A DNA stretch of 64,000 bases from Mesocentrotus franciscanus (GCA_037976565.1 CP137674.1:8351789-8415788), one strand, 5' to 3'. Positions 52,985 through 63,600 are shown, counted from the stretch's first letter. Made by a program: numbers and translations. The notes: generated by a model not told the origin, from the letters alone.

Positions 52985-54608
52985 CCGGACTGTAAATAAG
53001 TACACAGAATGTCTTGCTGACAAAAAAATAAGGAAATGTATTTTGGTCATAAATGGCAGCTACTGCAGCAGAACTTTTGTATAGTCATTAGATAAAGTCG
53101 TTTACTATTATCACATATGCATAATTGTATTCACGTATTTATTGTATGAGAATGATATTACATTTTTTCTTTACTGTGCTTTTATCACGATTATTCATGT
53201 TACACCTAACCTTTGAACTCCGTAACCACCACTTGTAAAGTCAAGTAATCTATCCAAGGCTATGTTTTTCTATCTTCCTAAACAGATAAATTAAATGTTT
53301 TGTCACATCATTGTGGTAGAGTCTAGAGGAATGGGTTGAGAGTCTAGAGGAATGGGTTGAGAGTCTAAAGGAATGGGTTGAGACTATTCAATGAATGTGT
53401 CGTAGATAATATTATTTGTTTCTTTTTAGATAACTGACTCTCCTAATCGCTCATCTACTGTATAAAAAGGGAAAGGTTTTTTCAAAAGCACAATACTTAG
53501 CATTACCGGTTTCCTTTGTCTTATGTGTTTTATGTTTACACAGATATTCCAAACCTTAATAAACTTAAGCTCCTGGCTTTAAACCTTGGCTATATATGTG
53601 TCCATTGCATTTTTGACAGATTGTTCAATCATTTATCTTGGTTTATGTGATCACATTGAGTCTTCATTTCATTCCACCCAATGGGTGTATTGAAAAAAAG
53701 TACAAATGTTTACATTATTATTAATAATGCTCCATTTATCACATTCATGTGTTTTTTTTTTCAAGTTAACATTAATTTATTTCATTCTTTTAAATTAAAA
53801 AGAATCAATTAGGTGATATTGAAATACAAAATCAAGGCATTGTACTACCAGATTATTGGGGGACAGTGGCCTAAGGCTAGTCTTATTGGTGGAATACGAT
53901 TTTATTATAAGCCAGCAGCCTCTCCTGAAATAGGCACCCATTTCATGTTCAAGTTCAAGTTCACTTTATTCAATACTGTCATTAAAATATACAAATGTTA
54001 ACAAACATATAAAAGTTACAAAATAATATTGATATATAACATGAGAATAACATAAGCGGAGAAGACGAGAAGAACAAGGGGTGTCTAATTAACTTACATG
54101 TACATTAATGAAAGTATTTGGAGACAAGACAGGAGGCTGTGACTTATGTAATAGTCTGTCTGCAGTGATTGTATCACAATACCTACGTAAATTATTTAAA
54201 TTATTAATGAATATTTTTAATAGGTAGGGGGAAAGAGGAAATAATTCAAGTCGGGTCGATTTCACCCCATCTAGCCCATGCACTAAGAAAGAAAGACAGA
54301 CAGAAGAAGAAAAAAAGCGGAAGAAGAAAAAAAGCGGAAGAAGAAAGAAAGAAAGAATGAAAGAAAGAAGAAGAAGTAATTATTTCAATTTTTGTTATGT
54401 ATAAGATAAAAAGGAGAAGATAATCTCGTGAAGAGAGGTCAATGGTTACAAAGAGGGGTTATTAGAAATGCAAGCTCGAAGAAATCCGAGGGCTTCCGAT
54501 AATCCCCGCTCCAACGATCGACAAGGCGGTTTTTCTTTCCAATAAATTTTGCCTTCTGAAGGATACCATGAATTACCATGCTTTTACGTGTATGTGTACG
54601 TGACGGAG
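52985..54608. other. Duplicated downstream block of copy 2
   Basis: The block aligns with 4380-5630 and, after a GAAA/AAG microsatellite (54285-54378), with 6738-6930. Near 53320-53385 the motif GAGTCTA-AGGAATGGGTT is repeated three times here but occurs once in copy 1. The last part ends at the 9-bp target site of the foldback element. Confidence 0.65.
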
Positions 54609-54724
54609 GGTAGCGTACGAAGGTGCTAGGCTGGCAAGGCTGGCGGCCTCATGAATAAACATGATTATATGACGTCACGAACGTCACGGCACTTACTCGT
54701 CCGCGCCACGCCTACTCTAGATCC

Positions 54725-55345
54725 TAGCTTGAAGGGGTGCTAGGCTGAATGGAGACGGTGCTAGGCTGGATGTAGTTAGTGCAAGTTTAAATGAAATCAT
54801 GCTTGGAGACAGATGGAGTTAATTAATGTACATTTCTAAGGGTCAATGGAAAGGTGCTAGGCTTGATGGAGGGGGTGCTAGGCTGGATGTAGTTATAGTG
54901 CAAGTTTAAATTAATTCATCCTAGCTATAATGGAGATAGATGGAGCTAATGTACATTTCTTAAGGCTCAATGCAGGGACCGGTGCTAGGCTGGATGGAGA
55001 GGTGCTAGGCTGAATATAGTTAATGCAAGTTTAAATGAAATCATGCTTGGAGATAGATGGAGTTAATTAATGTACATTTCTAAGGCTCAACGGAAGGGGT
55101 GCTAGGCTGGATGGAGGGGGTGCTAGGCTGGATATAGTTAGTGCAAGTTTAAATGAAATCATGCTTGGAGATAGATGGAGTTAATTAATGTACATTTCTA
55201 AGGCTCAATGGAAGGGTGCTAGGCTTGATGGAGGGGGTGCTAGGCTGGATGTAGTTATAGTGCAAGTTTAAATTAAATCATGCTAGCTATGAGATGGAGC
55301 TAATGTACATTTCTTAAGGCTCAATGCAGGGACTGGTGCTAGGCT
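54725..55345 (+). repeat. Subterminal tandem units, left arm
   Basis: About five to six units of roughly 115-130 bp share GGTGCTAGGCTGGATG, TAGTTA-TGCAAGTTTAAAT, ATCATGCTTGGAGA and AATGTACATTTCTAAGG. The inverted counterparts, one to two units, lie at about 56510-56725. The unequal number of units in the two arms suggests unequal exchange. Confidence 0.85.
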
Positions 55346-55703
55346 GAACTGAGTTGGATGAGCTGATCGATGCTCGATTGTCTCCCACCGATATATTTTT
55401 GCAATTTTGTTATTATTTTTGTTAATTTTACATATTATTAGAATCATATATAATTATTATTAATTCTATAAATTCATATTATGAAGTCATTTACAGTTCA
55501 GTATAATTTTTGGTTATATAGGCTTGTGCATAGCTGGAGCGAGAACACTGATTGAAGTTCTACAAAATGAATATTAGGTGTTAATTAGTCAAGTCAAACT
55601 TCAATCTGAATATGCATGTACTTTTCATCCTGTGTTTTATTAATTTTGTGTCTTGGGAATCAGGATTTGCAAATGATTGATAATATACTTATGTTGTAAA
55701 CAG
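55346..55703. other. Foldback element interior, AT-rich
   Basis: Low-complexity AT-rich spacer between the left tandem units and the inner GC-rich repeat. No coding capacity is seen. Confidence 0.4.
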
Positions 55704-56390
55704 GGGCGGCGATTTCTTTTCATGACCGGGGGGCCCGGGAGGACGAAATGCGAGGGACGAGGGAGCAATGACCAAAAACGTTTTGGGGCAGAAAAAAAAT
55801 CCGCATCACCACCATTCTTACATGTTACATGAAGGCCCCGCGGAACGTTTTTCAAAGTGGGGGGGGGCGTAATTATTTACGATCAGGTAGAGCAAAGCAA
55901 GTGGAGCGTAAATTGGCGTTGGGTTTAGGGTCAAAGCCCTGGCAGGGGTCCAGGGGCAGAGTCCCCGGAAGCTCAGTGGTTTTAAGCATTAAATTACGAT
56001 CAGATGAACATCCAGGGGCCGCCTTAGAGCCCTTGGTGGGGTCCAGGGGCAGAGCTTTCATGAAGCTCAGGGGTTTTAGACATTTAATAACGGTCAGATG
56101 AGCATCCAGGGGCCCACCTTAGGGACCTGGTGGGGTCCAGGGGGCAGAGCCCCCGGAAGCTCAGGGGTTTTAGGCATTTATTAACGGTCAGATGAGCACC
56201 CAGTGGCCCGCCTTATAGGGCCCTGATGGGGTCCAGGGGGCGGAGCCCTCGAAAGCTCAGGGAAAATCATGCCATTTCAGCAAAATTTGTAAATCACTGG
56301 TATCGAATTAGAAATAAACCACATATACGAATTTTATTGGGGGGCAACTGCCCCCAAGCCCCCCATCAATACGCCTGCGCGAGGCATAGT
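55704..56390. mobile_element. GC-rich inner element with ~100-bp tandem units
   Basis: The segment begins CAGGGGCGGCGATTTC and ends GGGGGGCAACTGCCCCCAAG... CGCCTGCG, resembling hAT-type MITE ends (CAGG-CG). Four units of about 100 bp share GGGGTCCAGGGGCAGAG and GCTCAGGGGTTTTA(A/G)(G/A)CATT and CGGTCAGATGA. Frames at 55829-56101 come from the repeat and are not genes. Confidence 0.6.
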
Positions 56391-56842
56391 GAACGAGAGG
56401 TGTGAAGGTGACGGAGGTGACTACCCCTCACAGTTTTTGAAGTTTTGTTGTATTAAAAACACTATAGTATAAAAACAAGCAATATACTTCACACTTCACT
56501 TTTCTACACTATCTACTTGTACATTAATTAACTCCATGCATCTATCTCCTAGCATGATTTCATTTAAACGTGCACTAACTACATCCAGCCTAGCACCCCA
56601 TCCATCCAGCCTAGCACCCCCTCCATGAGTCCATTGAGCCTTAGAAATGTACATCAATTAACTCCATCTATCTCTTAGCATGATTTCATTTAAACTTGCA
56701 CTAACTTGCACTAACTACTAACCTCAAGCTAGGATCTAGAGTAGGCGTGGCGCGGACGAGTAAGTGCGATGACGTTCGTGACGTCATATAATCATGTTTA
56801 TTCATGAGGCCGCCAGTCTTGCCAGCCTAGCACCTTCGTACG

Positions 56843-57524
56843 TAGACCGAAGATTTCTGTCTCTTTCGTTCGTTAGCCTCTGATTTGGGTAGGGTCGGCT
56901 CCTCTCTTTAGAGACAGAAGCCGACCATAGGCGCTCCTGTGAAAATATTTTGGCCATTTATGGCCAAAACTCTTTGCCCAAAATACTACATTTTACCCGA
57001 TGCATATCCGATGCATTTATTATTGTTAATTAGGCCTAGGCTAAACTACATCGGTTCCACTTACCAGATTGACTGTATGATGCATTTAAGGGTCTTTTTT
57101 CCGGATTTTCATCGCCGAAAATGAGCTCCGTGTTGAAATTCTTGCAGCCGTATTTTTAACTGTTACTGTGAATGGATGACGTCATCTTCCTTCATGCGCA
57201 GTAACAGTTTAAAATACGGCTGCAAGAATTTCAACACGGAGCTCATTTTCGGCGATGAAAATCCGGAAAAAAGACCCTTAAATGCATCATACAGTCAATC
57301 TGGTAAATGGAACCGATGTAGTTTAGCCTAGGCCTAATTAACAATAATAAATGCATCCGATATGCATCGGGTAAAATGTAGTATTTTGGGCAAAAAGTTT
57401 TGGCCATAAATGGCCAAAATGTTTTCACAGGAGCGCCTATGGTCGGCTTCTGTCTCTAAAGAGAGGAGCCGACCCTACCCAAATCAGAGGCTAACGAACG
57501 ACAGAGACAGAAATCTTCGGTCTA
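56843..57524. mobile_element. Nested palindromic foldback element
   Basis: A 682-bp sequence that is almost a perfect palindrome: left arm 56843-57168, right arm 57199-57524, both starting TAGACCGAAGATTTCTG when read inward. The 30-bp spacer contains GATGACGTCATC (57175-57186). Exact 9-bp duplications CTTCGTACG flank it (56834-56842 and 57525-57533); this site is in the right terminus of the larger foldback element. The two 61-codon frames inside are mirror images and are not genes. Confidence 0.92.
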
Positions 57525-57547
57525 CTTCGTACGATACCGTGACGGAG

Positions 57548-58066
57548 CTCTAAACCAAACTTGTTATCCAATTCCAAAGGCCAAAAACTAAGGTGAACTG
57601 TCTTTGTTATTTGTCAATTCTCTGTTCAATTCGTGTGATATTCCTCCCGGTATCAGAGACACAGATTTTTAGACTCTGATGTATTTTGTTTTATTGGATG
57701 ACTCGATGTCAAGGAGGGGGTGGTGACTGGTGGTGAAAAACATTTCCGATGATTTCGTATCTCCGCTGCTGCCGTAGCTCGCAGCCAGGCCCAGGACAGG
57801 AGAAGCCGAAGCGAAGGCAGGGGATCGGGAGCTGGCTCCGCTCAGCTCAGCTCCGTAGAGTTTTTATTATTTAGGGTGGCTTAAATAGTAACACTAGAAT
57901 CTACCTAATTAGATTGCGATCTGGAGGTCAAGCTTGCAAAATTCGCATTACCTTCTATAAGTTCTAGACTCCCCATAACAATACATGTGATTGTGAATGT
58001 GAGTGTAAACGGTGTCTTAGTTTGTGTCCTCTTTGAGTTTGACTTTGAGTTTGACTGAGACAGAAT
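57548..58066. other. Intergenic DNA
   Basis: Nothing coding is recognised. A short GC-rich patch with CAGCTC/GAGCTG words lies at about 57765-57860. Confidence 0.35.
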
Positions 58067-58902
58067 GAGTGATTTCAAGTATGGTGTTCAGTGTTGTTGT
58101 TGGTGTTGAGAGCGTGGAAAGGCTGCTGAACCGAGCTCCAACACCGACGGTCAGTTTAGAAGGACGATACCGATCACGTTATCGATGGCTCAACGTCACC
58201 AGCCTCAACACCGAGTGACATCCTACTCTACAGCCTACAAAAAGTACAAGGCTACAGCCTTTTTACAGGTTCAATTCAAGGTGCAAGGTTCATTTTATCT
58301 CTTTCTTTCACAACATTTTTACATATAATAATATAACAAAAGACAGCATAAGAAAAAACAATTTAAGTGCAATTTTAAGTCGATATATAATCCAAATGAA
58401 TGAAAGTCTTGCGATAAAAGCATAATCCATTCAGAAATTCCATTGAACTACATCATATCGAATATCAAATGTAAAGTCATGTTAAAAATTGAATAGAGAA
58501 AATATAATTTCTCTTGAAAAACATGATATAGACCTACAGCTCCCATGATTTACAGTTGTTTTGACTGGAAAATGGATTTTACCTTGGCTTGATCGTGAGA
58601 TTCGTGACAGATGCACGCATAGTTACCTGTGGTATACTGCAACACCAACACCAAACTTGAAATCATGAATTTCCCAATCCCTAGGGGCTGGTGTTGGTGA
58701 ATGGGAAAATTACACGTAAATCGTCAACACCAACCATGATACTCGGTTCAGCAGACGACATTCAACACCAGCCCTCAACACAGACTACTGGAAATGCGTC
58801 ATATTTTCCGAGGTCAACCTCAACACCAGCATGATTTCAAGTTCGGTGTTGGTGTTGTGAGAACACCAACACCAGCTTTCCACACCGAACTTGAAATCAC
58901 TC
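58067..58902. mobile_element. MITE-like element rich in GTGTTGGTGTTG
   Basis: The inverted ends are GAGTGATTTCAAGT and ACTTGAAATCACTC, each followed by a GGTGTT-rich stretch. AAT lies directly outside both ends. Internally CAACACCAACACC and its complement recur at least eight times in both orientations, and TTGAAATCATGAATTTCC sits near the middle-right. It is non-coding. Confidence 0.7.
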
Positions 58903-59956
58903 AATGTCTGTGTGGAGATTTCACTCAAAAAAGTAGTTGCAAGTCACTATGTGGTACGTAGGTCTAGTCTCTAGTTCCACTGAGCTGACTGCTTCTATAC
59001 AGAGGTCAGAGCCAGGGCACTACTACAATGCATGATCGAAGTCTCAATACCATAAAAGGGATGGACCTCATACCAGCTGACATAGTGACAGGTGTAAATC
59101 AAACGATCCATTTTTTAAACTTTTATACCAGTAAAATACTTTACTATTACAACATAACGTGGGTTATGTTATGCATCATAGATCTTTACCATTTTGGTAC
59201 ATGATTTTAATACTAAAATTGAAAGAAATTTTGTAAACTAACTTTTAGAGCCCTTTTTTCTCCTCCTTTTCGAGAGACGACTGCTTCTTTCCCTCCTGAT
59301 ATCGATAAAATCAAAAAGCGTACCAGTGACGTCATTTAAATAGGGAGTTCAGTGACATTTTGAATTTTTGGAGGAACCCCAACAAGCTTGCAAGGTCAAA
59401 TAACAAAAATAACGTGTTTCTCCTCAGGACTTTTTTAAAAAGGAGGAGGCAGGGCATTGCTATTTACTATTTAGCAATTTTTTTCCAAGATGGCTGCCAT
59501 GCTAATTATAGCTGGCCAAGCCTATCTATTCACAGATATTGTGCTATGTGAGTATAGTGTAGACCGAAAGCTTCAGTCTCTGATATCGCTGGTTGTTCTG
59601 CTGAGATTGCATCTGGCTCGCCAATTTGTGTATTGATTTTCAAAGTTTTTCATGTCATTCAAAATTCATAACTTTTTTTGCTCTGTTTCTCCTGTTTTTC
59701 TGCATTTATTCAAAGCAAGTTATTTTTGGATTGGACTATGCCTTTACAGAGAAGGTTGAGTTCTGGTAAGAGGTGAAAAATAGTTTGTGAGCGTTATTGT
59801 TATTATGCAAGTGTGGAAGAACATCAGATAAAAAATGTTCCCTGAAAAGCATGGCTCTTCAAATGCCATAATATTCTAAATATGACAATGATATTGTATT
59901 TATACCTCAAACAGTAACAAAGACTTCAATTTCAAACTTCATGATAGCTGGTCGCC
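58903..59956. promoter_or_regulatory. Region upstream of DPH2, candidate promoter motifs
   Basis: The likely promoter of DPH2 lies here but cannot be fixed. A YY1-type CCAAGATGGCTGCC is at 59485-59498 and a CRE-type TGACGTCA at 59327-59334; both are common in housekeeping promoters. Caution is needed because 59639-59746 is a fragment of the TTAA-type MITE seen at 36478-37237, and such elements also carry TGACGTCA. No exon is evident before 59957. Confidence 0.35.
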
Positions 59957-60106
59957 ATGTCGACATCGGCCTTTTTCACCGACTCCCTGGCAGTGATGCA
60001 ACGCACTGTGGAGGTTACTGAGCAAGTTGCAGAACCACAAGACATCATTGAACAGTTTGAAGTGGACCGCTGTGCTGATTTCATCAACAAGAATAAATTC
60101 ACAAAG
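59957..60106 (+). CDS. DPH2: DPH2 exon 1
   Basis: Starts MSTSAFFTDSLAVMQRTVEV and ends CADFINKNKFTK before GTGAGT at 60107 (phase 0). The EQFEVDRCADFI segment is the usual helix just before the first catalytic-fold strand of DPH2. Confidence 0.9.
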
Positions 60107-62422
60107 GTGAGTATGGGGTACACTAAGCATGCCAGAACAAGAGTAGATAGATGTAATGAGCAGCATCTCATGAAACAATCAAGCATACGAGTTCACCGAC
60201 ATCCCATTAAAATGTATGTATTCATCATGGAGAGTGTTTCAATGGGATGTTGGCGAACTTGTACTTATGACAGTTTTGTGAAACCTTGCCCTGGAAGAAT
60301 CCTGAAAGTATTAGAATGGCGATCTAACAAATTCTCTGTAGACATTACAGGTACAGAGCTAGGGTTACGAACTTGTAATGTTGTTTTATAATTTATTTTA
60401 TGTTTAAGGTCAAGTGTTAAGTGTTGTATTTTTCCTGTTTAAAGTTAGGAATTTGACTAGTGTAAGAAATTTAGAGCAATCATCCCCATAGCAATTTTCA
60501 AATCGTGTTGTACATATATTGGGAGGTATCCATTCATATTGTACTTCTGCTGAGGTGTAGTGTAATAAACTATTTAACAAATGTTCTTTAGTTATTCTTC
60601 TATGTGTCATAGTCCATGTGGTTGTGGTGCCCACTGACATAGGGTGCGTTCAATTGACACTTTTTCACCCTAGAATCACGGTTTTCAAAGACGTTTAGTT
60701 TAAAACACGGTTGCGTTCAAGCGATTTTTCGTCGGTCGTAAAAATAAACGTGTTTAAAAACACAAACATGAAACGCTGAAAAAGATGCGTTTTGTATCAT
60801 GATTCTGCAGAATCACGGTCGCTAAAATTCGCTTGAACGAACGGAGATCTCAATCATGATTCTATGACGTCATTATCTTTTATATATATTATCGCTACCT
60901 ATTTCTATTCTTCCTGGGTGGGCTTAAAAAGAGAGAGAATCAGCGTTGATGGAAAATCGCTGAAAATCGCTTGAACGATCTCCGGCAGTAACCGTGTTTT
61001 GTATCGGCGTTTTGAATTGTGATTCATGTTTGTGATTCTAGCTTCGAAAAATTGCTTGAACGCACCCATATTAAAACCGTATTGTGTCTCTTTTTATAAG
61101 ATGGGAAGGCTGCATTGTTTTTTCTTCTAATTAGAAAGTTTGTGCATGTAGGCACGTATCATATCTCTGTATGATAAAAGGAGACAGGTGAACAAAGGAC
61201 TATCATAGAGGGAAAACATGACAGAAAAGTCTAATGTTTGGTAAAGTCGTAACTTACCAACTTTTTTTTTTTTGCTGCTGTAGAAGATTTGCAAGGCAGG
61301 ACAAATGCTTCCACTATGAATCAATGCCTGAGGCATAAAATACAATTGAAGAACATGCACATCTCTCCAGCACCTTTCCCCTCACTATCTATCTGCGTGA
61401 TGTATCTCTTCAATACATCCTACATAGGTTGGTTTGCAGTTCCCAGATGATCTATTGCATGTATCAGCAACATTGGCCAGTATCCTCCAGTCAAAGACAT
61501 CAGCAACGGTCTTCATCCTGGGTGACACTTCTTACGGCAGGTAAGGGCCTTGGCACTCTGGACGATCAGAATACCTGACCAGTGTAGCAATACATTTTTG
61601 TTCATGAGTGCTTTGGGGATTTGGAGTGCTTAAAATGGTGATTGCTCACAATCGTTTCTTAAGTTTTATCGTTAGTTGTTGTTGTTGTTTTGGTTTCGCT
61701 TTTTACAAAAGCGCTTTTCAATTTGACAGAGCTCTTTTGTAGCATTCCAGGGTTGAATTGTTATCTCCCATGTATCTCTTTTAACTGTACCTGACCATGT
61801 GTAGGAAGATTTATTATTGATATTATTATTGTTAGTAGTAGTAGTGGTAGAAGAAGAAGAAGAAGAAGAAGAAGAAGAAGAAGAAGAAGAAGAAGAAGAA
61901 GAAGAAGAAGAAGAAGAAGAAGAAGAAGAAGAAGAAGAAGAAGAAGAAGAAGAAGAAGAAGAAGAAGAAGAAGAAGAAGAAGAAGAAGAAGAAGAAGAAG
62001 AAGAAGAAGAAGAAGAAGAAGAAGAAGAAGAAGAAGAAGAAGAAGAGGAGGAAGAGGAAGAGGAGGAGGAGGAGGAGGAGGAGGAGGAGGTACTACTAGT
62101 TGTAGTATTGTTGTTAATATTGATATCAGGAGGAGGAGGAGGTACTAGTTGTAGTATTGTTGTTAATATTGATATCACTATCATTCAACCTATGTCATCA
62201 GCTGTTGCGTGGACGAGGTAGCAGCACAACATGCTGGAGCAGATGCAATCATTCACTTCGGTCCAGCGTGCCTTAGCCCAACCAAGCGATTCCCTGTTCT
62301 CTACGTCTTCGGCCGTGGTGGGATCGACCTGGAGAAGTGCTGCGAAAGTTTCCAGTCGTTGATTTGTGACAGGAACCAGCATGTCCTTGTTCTGTCAGAT
62401 GTGATATATTCTCATGCTACGG
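59957..62422 (+). CDS. DPH2: Diphthamide biosynthesis protein 2, 5' part (three exons)
   Basis: DPH2 pairs with DPH1 in the radical-SAM-type enzyme that transfers the 3-amino-3-carboxypropyl group from S-adenosylmethionine to a histidine of elongation factor 2, the first step of diphthamide synthesis in the cytosol. Exons 59957-60106, 61428-61540 and 62202-62422 join in phases 0 and 2 and leave phase 1; the gene continues beyond the window. Family marks are EQFEVDRCADFI in exon 1, VGLQFPDDLL and FILGDTSYG in exon 2, and SCCVDEVAAQHAGADAIIHF and GPACLSPTKRFPVLYVFGR in exon 3. The cysteines of GSCCVDE are in the iron-sulphur-binding region of the DPH1/DPH2 family. The ATG at 59957 is in a fair context and is the first in frame. 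The gene symbol is by family resemblance. Confidence 0.92.
60642..61067. mobile_element. MITE in DPH2 intron 1
   Basis: The inverted ends are GGGTGCGTTCAA and TTGAACGCACCC, with ATA directly outside both. The 426-bp interior contains several further GCTTGAACG/CGTTCAAGCG motifs and AATCACGGTT repeats. It is non-coding. Confidence 0.75.
61428..61540 (+). CDS. DPH2: DPH2 exon 2
   Basis: The acceptor is ATCCTACATAG and the donor is GTAAGG at 61541. It encodes VGLQFPDDLLHVSATLASIL and TVFILGDTSYG, the first Rossmann-like unit of the family. It is too short to show as an open frame with a start codon. Phase runs from 0 to 2. Confidence 0.9.
61849..62091 (+). repeat. Long (GAA)n repeat in DPH2 intron 2
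   Basis: About 65 nearly pure GAA triplets are followed by about 16 GAG/GAA triplets on the + strand. The array ends 110 bp before exon 3. A nearby pair of similar segments (TACTA-TTGTAGTATTGTTG, twice, 62092-62160) follows. The long glutamate or serine frames it creates are artefacts. Confidence 0.95.
62202..62422 (+). CDS. DPH2: DPH2 exon 3
   Basis: The AG of TATGTCATCAG opens the exon and the donor is GTAAGC at 62423. Codons read SCCVDEVAAQHAGADAIIHF, then GPACLSPTKRFPVLYVFGRG, and end SDVIYSHATG. It is the best-conserved part of the gene in the window. Confidence 0.95.
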
Positions 62423-63234
62423 GTAAGCTCCATAATGATGATCAAACTTAAGATAATGAAATCCTACATTTATAGAACATTATGTACCTCACTTTAGAAA
62501 TCTAGCCATCTGATTGGTCGAAATTGAAGTCATGATTTTAGCCATGCCCCGCCTACCAGTCAATTGTCTTTTAAAAAGTACCCTCGTACCTGCCTACCAG
62601 TCAATAGTCTTTTGAAAAGTACCCTCATACCCGCCTACCCCATTGGTTTAGGTGTTAAAATTGTCTTTGTGCGAGCACGGACACCATACAGTGCCTTTTG
62701 TCTGCGATTCCCAAATGATTAAAACTTTCAGTCATTTTTCAGCGAAGATTAACAGACAGTGTCTCAGATTTTCCATGATGTTTTAACCAATCTTTACTCA
62801 ATAAAAGGATAGGGTAAGAATTCTTGGTAGATTTTTGTTTAAATTCGGCATATAAAAGACATATCGACTGCTTTAATATTCGAGGACTGGCTGTTTCTAT
62901 ACTTGCTCGCGGGAAAGTTGAATCTGCTGCCATCACCCCTCGGTGCGCCGAGGGGTGAGTGATAGCAGCGGATTCAACTTCCCCTTGATCGATAAAAACA
63001 GCCAGTCCTCTCGTAGCAGTCGATATCTCTATACTAGTTTGATGGAAGCAAAGATCATTCAAAAAAAAAGTTAGAGTTATTGCAATATCAGTCCAAGACT
63101 ACAAAAGTTATGGCATTTTGAACTTTACAGTATTAAATGATATATTGTGAATCCCCTGTAGGCTGGGCAGTTTTTATCTAGATATATAATTTTTTTTTTT
63201 TTTTTTTTGGTATTTATGATGTCACATCTCACCT
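62423..63234. other. DPH2 intron 3 (window end), with hairpin
   Basis: No exon is seen. A ~75-bp-arm inverted repeat lies at 62866-63024 (GAGGACTGGCTGTTT and its complement; centre CGGTGCGCCG). A direct repeat with TACCAGTCAAT-GTCTTTT is at 62555-62635. Confidence 0.55.
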
Positions 63235-63517
63235 ACTCCCTCTCCTTCTCTTTTTCCTCTTCCTCCTTCTTCTTCTCATTATTATTGTTAACATTCTCTT
63301 TCTCATTCTTCTTTCCTCTTCCTCCTCCTTTTCTTCTCCTCCTTCTTCTCCATATTCTACCTCCTTTTCATCCTTCTTCTTCTCCTTCTCCTTCTTCTTC
63401 ATCTTATTCCAACTTTTCATCCTCCTCTTCTTTTTCTTCTTCTTATTCACCTCATCCTTCCTTCTCTTCCTCTTTCTCTTCCTTTTCCTCCTCCTCTTCT
63501 TGTTTTCTCTTCTTCTA
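63235..63517 (+). repeat. Polypyrimidine tract
   Basis: About 280 bp almost entirely of C and T on the + strand (TTCCTCCTTCTTC patterns), interrupted by only a few purines around 63276-63290. The arginine/lysine/glutamate or serine/phenylalanine frames here are artefacts. Confidence 0.9.
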
Positions 63518-63600
63518 AAATGTATAAACTAAAGTACCCTGGAGTAAGGCATCCACATTTATATCAGAAAATTAGTCCAATATGAACCCAAAAAAACTGG

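Larger units (their letters stand above)
54609..57538. mobile_element. Foldback element with repeat-rich long inverted ends
   Basis: The left end GGTAGCGTACGAAGGTGCTA and the right end (complement GGTATCGTACGAAGGTGCTA once the nested element is removed) are flanked by an exact 9-bp duplication GTGACGGAG (54600-54608 and 57539-57547). The inverted termini continue about 130 bp (GCCTCATGAATAAACATGAT; CGTCCGCGCCACGCCTACTC). They then enter arrays of GGTGCTAGGCTGGATG-bearing ~117-bp units, direct on the left and inverted on the right. A 9-bp duplication and repeat-built long termini fit the Foldback/Mutator-like group. No transposase is seen. Confidence 0.9.

Noticed and set aside
56939..57428. 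Two 61-codon frames, one on each strand, with nearly the same protein
   Set aside because: They are mirror images created by the palindromic foldback element.
61672..62221. Long poly-serine and poly-glutamate open frames
   Set aside because: They are translations of the GAA repeat with no coding context.
63207..63518. Serine/phenylalanine-rich frame of 103 codons
   Set aside because: It is the polypyrimidine tract.
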